Positions 1-5,583 of a stretch of 6,072 nt of DNA are shown here, piece after piece. The stretch's first letter is position 1; every line of letters begins with the position of its first letter. This DNA comes from Bryobacteraceae bacterium (GTDB lineage Bacteria; Acidobacteriota; Terriglobia; Bryobacterales; Bryobacteraceae), in the NCBI GenBank assembly GCA_030044325.1, contig JASHWA010000491.1, positions 1 to 6,072 on the forward strand, written 5' to 3'. The position numbers and the translations under genes are program-made. Under the pieces are notes generated by a model. It worked only from the letters and a program-made list of their open reading frames with translations, was not told where the DNA came from and searched no databases.

Positions 1-166
1 GCCGCGGTTCAGCGCCGCTCCAAAGAATCGCGTCATTGGTAGTCTTGATCTGATCCGGGTGCGCGATGAGGTTGCGGATCGCGGCCTCCTCTTTTTTCAA
101 GTCAATTCCTGTTTGCGCGAAGCTCAGCATCGGCATGAGGAGACAGGCACAAAGTGCAAACTTCAT
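1..166 (-). CDS. Exported small protein, possibly DUF4440/SnoaL-like (partial, C-terminus off left edge)
   Basis: Reading the minus strand from ATG at 166 gives 55 codons with no stop before the window edge. The first 18 or so residues form a signal peptide: MK, then a hydrophobic stretch rich in Leu, Ala, Cys and Met, with a likely signal peptidase I site after SFA (residues 15-17). The mature part begins QTGIDLKKEEAAIRNLIA and continues to a TTNDAILWSGAEPR segment. An acidic helix of the type EEAAIRxLI followed by a TNDAIxWSG strand is what I recall from DUF4440/SnoaL-like proteins (NTF2 fold), which often lack a known substrate. A strong Shine-Dalgarno (AGGAGG, minus strand, about 170-176) sits 6-8 bases before the ATG and settles the start. 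The gene is divergent from the M28 peptidase gene and has its own -10-like element at 202-207. Gene status is secure; the family is a tentative reading of a short fragment. Confidence 0.8.
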   Translation of the reverse strand, partial: MKFALCACLLMPMLSFAQTGIDLKKEEAAIRNLIAHPDQIKTTNDAILWSGAEPR

Positions 167-201
167 TACACCCTCCTGCGTTTTAGGGTTTTCCAGGGCT
201 T

Positions 202-207
202 AGTATA
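202..207 (-). promoter_or_regulatory. Putative -10 element for the leftmost minus-strand gene
   Basis: The minus strand reads TATACT here, five of six matches to the TATAAT consensus. Transcription would start near 195, giving a leader of about 30 bases that contains the AGGAGG Shine-Dalgarno. No good -35 hexamer is visible 16-18 bases upstream, so the call rests on the -10 and its position. Confidence 0.4.
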
Positions 208-236
208 CCGAAAATAGTAAAATCCGAAAGCCGGAA

Positions 237-266
237 TTGTTTGTCTTTCTGATTGGCCTCTAAGAT
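237..266 (+). promoter_or_regulatory. Putative promoter for the M28 peptidase gene
   Basis: TTGTTT at 237-242 and TAAGAT at 261-266 are separated by 18 bases, a normal sigma-70 spacing, though both hexamers are weak matches (three and four of six). Transcription would start near 273, giving a leader of about 80 bases before the ATG at 354. That leader holds GC-rich inverted repeats at 285-309. The rest of the 167-353 gap shows nothing else I can name. Confidence 0.3.
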
Positions 267-340
267 TGCGAGACGACGCTCCCCGCCTGGCAGGCCGGCG
301 CGCGGCCGGGCTCTACCAACCAGTGATACGCTTAGACGCT

Positions 341-348
341 AAGGAGGT
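341..348 (+). promoter_or_regulatory. Strong Shine-Dalgarno of the M28 peptidase gene
   Basis: AAGGAGGT is an essentially perfect complement to the 16S rRNA 3' end. It lies five bases before ATG at 354, which fixes the start and predicts efficient translation. The lactate permease and GT-C-like genes in this window lack any such site. Confidence 0.85.
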
Positions 349-353
349 CCATC

Positions 354-1817
354 ATGCCCCGCCGGATCCTGTTATTGGCGATCTTCGCCGGCGCCGTTCA
401 CGCGCAAGCGCCGCAAACCAAACCGCTGTACGTTCTCGAAGACAGCTACATCAACTGGCGCCTGCTTCCCTCCGAGCAGTCCTACGCCTCGATCGACGGA
501 AAACATCTCAAGCAATACGTGGTCGATCAGGCCAATATTTCGCTGCATTACCGCGACAACGGACATCCGCAGTTCTGGGGACGCATCAGCGGCACGGAAG
601 CCGACGCGGACAACGCCCGGTGGCTCGAAGAAAAATTCCGCTCGATCGGACTGTCCGAAGTTCATCAGCAATCCTTCGATCTGCCCGAACAATGGATGCC
701 CCAGAGCTGGACGGTTTCGGCGTCAGCGGGCGGAACGACGCTTGACCTCCAGACCGCTCAGCCCACCTATCGCACCCAGGCGACTCCGGCGGAAGGGCTC
801 GAACTTGAAGCCGTCGACGCAGGCCTCGCCACCGACGCCGAGCTCGATGCGCGCGATCTGAAGGGTAAAGCGGTGTTCTTCTACACCACCGACTATTTTT
901 CGCGTCACGCGACCATCTCCAACCGGGCATGGAAGCGCATCGCGGATCGCGGCGCGGCGGCCATTTTCTCGATTCTCGCCGTGCCCGGCAACATCCGCAC
1001 GCAATTCTATCCGGTGGGGGTTTCGATTCCCACCTTTTCTTTGGGGCTTCAGGACGGCGTCGCGGCCCGCGCCATGATCGATCACGCCGGCGCAACTCCC
1101 GCTCGCGTGAAGATTCGCCTCGCGGTCAACATGGTTCCCAATCTCAAGACATCCACGGTGTGGGGCACGCTACCCGGGGCGACCGATGAAACCGTGGTCA
1201 TCGTGGCGCATCGCGATGCGTGGTTTCAGGGCGCCAACGACAACGGAACCGGCGTCGCCACGATGATCGGCCTGGCCGAATACTTCGCGAAAATTCCGCA
1301 ATCCCAGCGCCGCCGGACGATCATCTTTGCGGGAACCAGCGGGCATCATGACGGCTCAGCCTTGAGCGGAAAATGGTTCGCCGAACACAAGGAGTTTTTC
1401 TCGAAAACCGCGCTGCTGATCAATTGCGAACACACCGCCGACGAAGAGCTGGTCTTATCGAACGGCGTGATCCGCAAGACCAACGGCACCAGCCCGCAAA
1501 CCTGGTACGTGGGCGGCAGCCACAAGCTGGAACAGATCGTGGTCAACGCGTTTCAGGAGTTCGGAGTGGCGACTTACGCCGAGCCGGAGCGCGCCGCGGC
1601 CGGCGAAATGGGCCGCTATCAGAACCTCGCACCCTCCATGCAGGTGATCGATACGGGTTATTACTGGCATTCGGATTTCGAAACGCCGGAGATCATCCCG
1701 CCCACAGCCCTGGCCGCCATCACGCGCGCCTACGCGAAAATCATCACCGACGTTAACGCACTGAATCTCGAGGATGTGCAGCGCCCGCCCACTTCATCCG
1801 GCGGAGCGAACAATTGA
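354..1817 (+). CDS. Secreted M28-family metallopeptidase homologue with PA domain, altered catalytic pair
   Basis: This 487-residue protein has a signal peptide (residues 1-17, cleavage likely after VHA) and so acts outside the cytoplasm. The order matches PA-domain M28 enzymes (glutamate carboxypeptidase II-like): an N-terminal peptidase segment (about 55-130), an inserted PA domain (about 140-258) and the main peptidase core (about 265-470). M28 enzymes are two-zinc amino- or carboxypeptidases. Visible conserved sites are VAHRDAW (H286, D288), GANDNGTG (D296, the usual bridging Asp), NCEH (E359 where Asp is usual) and WHSDFET (H439, the last zinc ligand). The usual Glu-Glu pair, catalytic base plus zinc ligand, aligns by eye with H331-H332 in TSGHHDGS. 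The fold assignment is firm, but peptidase activity is uncertain; it could be a non-peptidase homologue or use another metal geometry. The gene is single, divergent from its left neighbour and convergent with the cyclophilin gene. No clear terminator follows. Confidence 0.9.
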   Translation: MPRRILLLAIFAGAVHAQAPQTKPLYVLEDSYINWRLLPSEQSYASIDGKHLKQYVVDQANISLHYRDNGHPQFWGRISGTEADADNARWLEEKFRSIGLSEVHQQSFDLPEQWMPQSWTVSASAGGTTLDLQTAQPTYRTQATPAEGLELEAVDAGLATDAELDARDLKGKAVFFYTTDYFSRHATISNRAWKRIADRGAAAIFSILAVPGNIRTQFYPVGVSIPTFSLGLQDGVAARAMIDHAGATPARVKIRLAVNMVPNLKTSTVWGTLPGATDETVVIVAHRDAWFQGANDNGTGVATMIGLAEYFAKIPQSQRRRTIIFAGTSGHHDGSALSGKWFAEHKEFFSKTALLINCEHTADEELVLSNGVIRKTNGTSPQTWYVGGSHKLEQIVVNAFQEFGVATYAEPERAAAGEMGRYQNLAPSMQVIDTGYYWHSDFETPEIIPPTALAAITRAYAKIITDVNALNLEDVQRPPTSSGGANN

Positions 1818-1874
1818 TCGGCGGGGAAATTAAAAAACGAACCCAAACCCACGTATCGTATTGATAAGCAAGCA

Positions 1875-2357
1875 CTACGACTCGCTGATCGTAACGCTGT
1901 TCAGCGTGTCGCCCTGCTTGACGGAGTCGACGACATCCTGACCCTTGGTCACCTTTCCGAAGACCGTATGTTTCCCGTCGAGCCAATTGGTCGCCACGTG
2001 CGTGATGAAGAACTGGCTGCCGTTGGTGTTCGGCCCGGCATTGGCCATCGACAGCGTCCCCACCTGGTGTTTGTGCGGATTGCCCCTGGTTTCGTCCTCG
2101 AAGCGATAGCCCGGGCCGCCGCGGCCGGTGCCGGTGGGATCGCCGCCCTGAATCATGAAATCGGGAATCACGCGATGGAACACGGTGCCGTCATAAAATT
2201 TTTCACGCGCCAGAAATACGAAATTGTTGACCGTTTTGGGCGCGTCTTTGGCGAACAGCTCGCATACGATTTCGCCGCGCGAGGTGTGGATGGTCGCGGT
2301 GTATTTTTTGTTCGTGTCGATCGCCATCGCGGGCGCTGCCGAGTATTGTTTGGACAT
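1875..2357 (-). CDS. Cyclophilin-type peptidyl-prolyl cis-trans isomerase
   Basis: The 160-residue product has no signal peptide and should be cytosolic. It catalyses cis-trans isomerisation of Xaa-Pro bonds in folding proteins. The single cyclophilin domain spans about residues 17-159. Signature residues are all present: the FHRVIPDFMIQGGDP block with catalytic R62, F67, M68 and Q70; NGSQFFIT with Q115 and F117; and NWLDGKH with W125, L126 and H130. W125 matches the cyclosporin-contacting Trp of human cyclophilin A, which E. coli PpiB replaces with Phe. I chose ATG at 2357 because the N-terminus MSKQYSAAPAMAIDTNKKYT resembles recalled Acidobacteriota cyclophilins. An internal ATG at residue 11 (2327) is the alternative. 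Neither start has a clear Shine-Dalgarno. The frame stays open far upstream, to about 3377, but that is antisense to the permease gene and is not coding. It is convergent with the M28 gene (57-bp gap) and divergent from the permease gene (45-bp gap). Confidence 0.95.
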   Translation of the reverse strand: MSKQYSAAPAMAIDTNKKYTATIHTSRGEIVCELFAKDAPKTVNNFVFLAREKFYDGTVFHRVIPDFMIQGGDPTGTGRGGPGYRFEDETRGNPHKHQVGTLSMANAGPNTNGSQFFITHVATNWLDGKHTVFGKVTKGQDVVDSVKQGDTLNSVTISES

Positions 2358-2383
2358 GTCGATACCAGTGTACGTGAGCAGGG

Positions 2384-2391
2384 AGTATAAG
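2384..2391. promoter_or_regulatory. Putative bidirectional -10 element between cyclophilin and lactate permease genes
   Basis: The eight bases AGTATAAG contain TATAAG on the plus strand (2386-2391) and TATACT on the minus strand (2389-2384), each five of six matches to TATAAT. Start points would fall near 2398 for the permease and near 2377 for the cyclophilin gene. No convincing -35 hexamer is visible on either side. The gap between the two start codons is only 45 bp, so one shared element is an economical explanation. Confidence 0.45.
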
Positions 2392-2402
2392 ATGGTACGG
2401 AC

Positions 2403-4004
2403 ATGTGGGCGCAGAGCTACTCCCCGCTCGGCGGCAGCCTGGCGCTGTCCGCCATGGTCGCCGCGTTTCCGATCTTCACGCTGCTGATTTTGCTGGGCGT
2501 GCTGCGCAAGCCCGCGTGGATCTCCTCGCTTGCGGGGCTGGCGGCGGCGGGCGTGGTTGCGATCGCCGCGTATCGAATGCCTGTGGGCCTGGCGTTCAGC
2601 GCGACGCTGTACGGCGCGGCGTACGGACTGCTCCCCATCGGGTGGATCGTGTTCACGGCGATTCTGCTGTACCGGCTGACGGTGGAAACCGGAAAATTCG
2701 CGATCATCAAGGATTGCATCGGCAGCATGACGGGCGACCAGCGCCTGCAAGCGCTGCTGATCGCGTTCGCCTTCGGCGCGTTCATGGAGGGCGCGGCGGG
2801 ATTCGGAACGCCGGTGGCGGTCGCGGCGGCGATGCTTTCGGGCCTGGGCTTCAATCCTTTTTATGCGGCGGGAATCTGCCTGCTGGCGAACACGTCGCCG
2901 GTCGCGTTCGGCTCGATCGGAACGCCGCTGATCGCGCTGCACACCGTCACCGGGATTCCGATGCCCGCGCTTTCCGCCGACGTGGGGCGAATCTGCGCGC
3001 CGGTTTCGCTGTTCGTGCCCGCGTACCTGGTTTTGGTGATGGGAGGGATGAAGGCGCTGCGCGCGGTGGCTCCGGCCGCGGCGATTTGCGGCGTGGCATT
3101 CGCGGGCGTGCAGTTCGGCGTCTCCAATTTCATCGGACCGGAGCTGACCGATATTTTGGGATCGCTCGCCGCGCTGGGAGCGCTGGTGCTTCTGCTGAGC
3201 AGGTGGAAACCGCGCGATGCGCCGAAATCGGTGCCGCACTGCCACACGGCCGGAACGGTTTTCATGGCGTGGGCGCCGTATGGATGGCTGGTGGTGTTCG
3301 TTCTGCTGTGGGGGATCTCCGGCGTGAAGGCCGTGCTCAATCAGGGAACGTTCGTGTTCGCGTGGCCGGGATTGCACAACCTGGTGCAGCGCATGCCCCC
3401 GATCACGCCGCAGGCATCGAACTACGCGGCGATGTACACTCTGAATCTTCTATCGGCCTCGGGCACGGCGTGCCTGTTCGCGGTGATCGCCTCGGCGATC
3501 ATGCTGCGCGTTCCGCCGGCGAAGCTGGCCTACTATACGTGGCTCACGGCGCGGCAGCTCGCATTGCCGATGCTGACCATCGCGGCGACGGTCGGGCTCG
3601 CGTTCCTGATGAATTATTCCGGCGCGACGGCGACGCTCGGACTGGCGTTCGCGGCGACGGGCGCGGCGTTTCCGTTTTTCAGCTCGTATTTGGGATGGCT
3701 GGGGGTTTTCCTCACCGGAAGCGACACATCGGCCAACGCGTTGTTCGGGACGCTTCAAACCGTGACGGCGAACCGGCTGGCGCTGAATCCGGCGCTGATG
3801 GCCGCGGTGAATTCGAGCGGCGGAGTGATGGGAAAAATGATCAGCCTGCAGAGCGTCGCCGTCGCGGCGGCCGCCACCGGAATGGCGCGCAAAGAGGAAG
3901 GCAAGCTGTTCCGCTTCACGCTGGGGCACAGCGTTTTCATGGCCGCGGTGGTGGGGCTGCTGGCGATTTTTTATTCCTACATCATGCCCGCGTGGGCCAA
4001 GTGA
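2403..4004 (+). CDS. lctP: L-lactate permease (LctP family)
   Basis: This 533-residue integral membrane protein belongs to the lactate permease family (TC 2.A.14), which takes up L-lactate, D-lactate or glycolate with protons. Length is close to the family's usual 530-560. Hydrophobic segments run throughout, with a more polar stretch near 266-285. Family hallmarks are MEGAAGFGTPVAVA (128-141), LLANTSPVAFGSIGTPL (160-176), FLTGSDTSANALFGTLQ (436-452) and NSSGGVMGKMISLQSVAVA (470-488). ATG at 2403 is the only sensible start because an in-frame TAA lies at 2388-2390. There is no good Shine-Dalgarno at normal spacing; AGGGAG at 2380-2385 is 17 bases away. The predicted start of transcription near 2398 implies a nearly leaderless mRNA. 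No lactate dehydrogenase or Lut/Lld gene is adjacent, so the substrate is inferred from the family alone, and glycolate is an equal possibility. The gene downstream is 53 bp away and has its own -10. Confidence 0.95.
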   Translation: MWAQSYSPLGGSLALSAMVAAFPIFTLLILLGVLRKPAWISSLAGLAAAGVVAIAAYRMPVGLAFSATLYGAAYGLLPIGWIVFTAILLYRLTVETGKFAIIKDCIGSMTGDQRLQALLIAFAFGAFMEGAAGFGTPVAVAAAMLSGLGFNPFYAAGICLLANTSPVAFGSIGTPLIALHTVTGIPMPALSADVGRICAPVSLFVPAYLVLVMGGMKALRAVAPAAAICGVAFAGVQFGVSNFIGPELTDILGSLAALGALVLLLSRWKPRDAPKSVPHCHTAGTVFMAWAPYGWLVVFVLLWGISGVKAVLNQGTFVFAWPGLHNLVQRMPPITPQASNYAAMYTLNLLSASGTACLFAVIASAIMLRVPPAKLAYYTWLTARQLALPMLTIAATVGLAFLMNYSGATATLGLAFAATGAAFPFFSSYLGWLGVFLTGSDTSANALFGTLQTVTANRLALNPALMAAVNSSGGVMGKMISLQSVAVAAAATGMARKEEGKLFRFTLGHSVFMAAVVGLLAIFYSYIMPAWAK

Positions 4005-4043
4005 GCTGATAACGTTCGCTGCCGATCGGGATGTCCGGCTTCA

Positions 4044-4049
4044 TATAAT
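4044..4049 (+). promoter_or_regulatory. Consensus -10 element of the GT-C-like membrane protein gene
   Basis: TATAAT matches the consensus perfectly and ends eight bases before the GTG at 4058. Transcription would begin near 4056, leaving almost no leader. A -35 hexamer is not evident at 16-18 bases upstream (around 4020-4027). It suggests transcription separate from the lactate permease gene. Confidence 0.5.
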
Positions 4050-4057
4050 GGCTGGCG

Positions 4058-5428
4058 GTGAAAAGGCCGCCGCTCGCGCGCTCGGACAGGATCGGATTTG
4101 CCGGGATCGCCCTGATTATCGTGTACCAGGCGATGATTCCACCCGTAGTTTCGCTCGCGAATAACGGCGATTTCAGCAAGATTTCGGGGCATTTTTCGAT
4201 CGGATATCCGCCGGAACTGGAGGGGCGCTACGCGCCGGTCAAATTTCATCATGATGCGCGCTATGAATACCACGCCGAGTTCCGCACGACGGAGAATCTG
4301 CTGGCCATCGCCGCGGCCGGCGCGTCCTCGATCCTTTCGAAGACCGGCGATTTCGATATCCGCCTGATGGGTGCGATCCACGGAGCATTGTTCCTTGCGA
4401 GCGTGTGGCTGCTGCTTCCGGTTCTGGTCCATTTCTTCGGTCCGCGGGCGCGAATCGCCGTGCTGTTGTCGATCGCGGTGGTGTTGTGCGACGTGCTGTA
4501 CGTCGCCAATTTCAACAGCTTTTATATGGACGCAGCGGCGCTGGTATTTTTGCCGCTGGCGGCCGTATTTTTCGCACGCGGCGTGTTGTGGCGAAGCCGA
4601 TGGGACGCCGCGGGGCTGGCGCTGTGCGGCACGCTGCTCGCGGGAGCGAAGCCGCAGCACGCCCTGCTCGCGATTCCGATCGCGGGGCTGCTGTTTGTGT
4701 ACCGGAATCGCATCGGCTCCGCGCGAATCGCGTGGCTGGGAATCGCCGGCGCGCTGGGGGCCGCGATGTGGACGCTTACGGCGGTCAATTCCGATTACCA
4801 CCGGAATTCCTGGTACAACGTCATCTTTCTCGGCTTGCTGCCGCACTCATCGTCGCCGGCGGACGATCTTGCCGGGCTGGGGCTCGAGCGCGCCTGGGTC
4901 TGCTATTCGGGCACCGCCGCTTATTCTTCCAATGGCGGATTCCGCGATGCTGAATTCACCAACCAATTCGCCGCGCGGGTGAACGGCGCCACGCTTGCGC
5001 GATTTTACGTTCGTCATCCGGTGCGCACCTGGGGTCTGGTTGTGCGCGCGTTCTCGCAGGCGGGAGCAACGCGGCCGATCTACGGGAACTTCGATCCATC
5101 CGAGGGACTGCCTCCGTTCGCCCGCAGCCGCGCGTTCGCCGAATGGAGCGGATTGCGCGCACGGGTGTTGGCCAGGCACGGGGTCCGGTTCCTCGAAGTG
5201 ACGCTGGCGATCGCGGCGCTGCTTGTGGTTCGGGCGCGCGGGAGGTGGCGGTGGGCCGCGGTGTGGTTCACCATCGCGCTGCTTCTGGACGCAGGAGTGA
5301 GCAGCCTTGCCGACGCGATGGAGGCTGCGCGGCACTTCACCCTGTTCTGCGAATTGGAAGACACGATGCTGCTGATCGTGTTGTGGAGTTTTCTGCCGCG
5401 GCGGCGGGAGGGGGGCGGCGACGGATAG
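4058..5428 (+). CDS. Polytopic membrane protein, GT-C-type glycosyltransferase-like (WsfD-like)
   Basis: The 456-residue product has a hydrophobic N-terminal segment (about 13-34), a polar loop (about 35-80), a block of hydrophobic segments (about 102-240), a second polar region (about 241-375) and C-terminal hydrophobic segments (about 379-445). GT-C enzymes move sugars from lipid-linked donors on the outer face of the membrane and carry acidic residues in the first loop. Here NNGDFSK (35-41) supplies D38. Other features recalled from WsfD-like hexose transferases are NSFYMDAA (153-160), GAKPQHA (196-202), YNVIFLGLL (253-261) followed by DDLAGLGL (269-276), and ARHFTLF (424-430). Substrate cannot be told; no other glycan gene is adjacent. 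GTG at 4058 is chosen because an in-frame TAA lies at 4046-4048 and the only earlier candidate is CTG. ATG at 4048 is out of frame. There is no real Shine-Dalgarno. Gene status is secure; the enzyme class is a motif-based inference. Confidence 0.8.
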   Translation: MKRPPLARSDRIGFAGIALIIVYQAMIPPVVSLANNGDFSKISGHFSIGYPPELEGRYAPVKFHHDARYEYHAEFRTTENLLAIAAAGASSILSKTGDFDIRLMGAIHGALFLASVWLLLPVLVHFFGPRARIAVLLSIAVVLCDVLYVANFNSFYMDAAALVFLPLAAVFFARGVLWRSRWDAAGLALCGTLLAGAKPQHALLAIPIAGLLFVYRNRIGSARIAWLGIAGALGAAMWTLTAVNSDYHRNSWYNVIFLGLLPHSSSPADDLAGLGLERAWVCYSGTAAYSSNGGFRDAEFTNQFAARVNGATLARFYVRHPVRTWGLVVRAFSQAGATRPIYGNFDPSEGLPPFARSRAFAEWSGLRARVLARHGVRFLEVTLAIAALLVVRARGRWRWAAVWFTIALLLDAGVSSLADAMEAARHFTLFCELEDTMLLIVLWSFLPRRREGGGDG

Positions 5429-5583
5429 TCGTCTGGCGCACACCCAGGATACAGATTGACGGCGGCGGGAACCATCCCGTGCGCAGGGGACACGCTGCGC
5501 CGAAACAACGTGATCAAGCCCGAAGGGTATCGTTCCAGCCGGCCGGGCCAACCTACTCTGGAAATCGAGGAGAACTTCACGCA
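5429..5583. other. Intergenic region upstream of the right-edge gene
   Basis: These 155 bases separate the GT-C-like gene from the last gene. TTGACG at 5456-5461 is a good -35 match, but no -10 lies 16-18 bases downstream, so I do not call a promoter. A weak inverted repeat pairs GCGCA near 5481 with TGCGC near 5497 and has no following T tract. The only firm element is the Shine-Dalgarno GAGGAGA at 5567-5573. Confidence 0.4.

Noticed and set aside
266..745. A 159-codon plus-strand frame beginning in the M28 leader
   Set aside because: It overlaps the signal peptide and N-terminal region of the well-supported M28 gene, lacks a Shine-Dalgarno and has an Arg-rich, domain-free translation.
1841..1852. 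G-quadruplex candidate on the minus strand (GGG-TTT-GGG)
   Set aside because: Only two GGG runs are present; four are needed.
1818..1874. Possible terminator between the convergent M28 and cyclophilin genes
   Set aside because: There is a run of six A at 1832-1837 (a T tract for the minus strand), but the only stem nearby is a 4-bp TATC/GATA pair. No GC-rich hairpin precedes a T tract on either strand.
2358..3377. Long minus-strand open frame continuing upstream of the cyclophilin start for about 340 codons
   Set aside because: It is antisense to the clear lactate permease gene and its translation is Arg/His/Gln-rich with no domain. High GC at third codon positions removes stops from shadow frames.
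2405..4009. A plus-strand frame as long as the lactate permease gene, shifted by two bases
   Set aside because: Its translation is Arg/Gly/Asp-rich low-complexity sequence without membrane segments, while the overlapping frame is an unmistakable LctP protein.
4022..4029. CCGATCGG palindrome after the lactate permease stop codon as a terminator or operator
   Set aside because: It is a loopless 8-base palindrome with no T tract, and a motif this short and GC-rich is common by chance here.
4048..4050. ATG upstream of the GT-C-like gene as its start codon
   Set aside because: It is out of frame with the membrane protein, and the proper frame has a TAA at 4046-4048, leaving GTG at 4058 as the earliest normal start.
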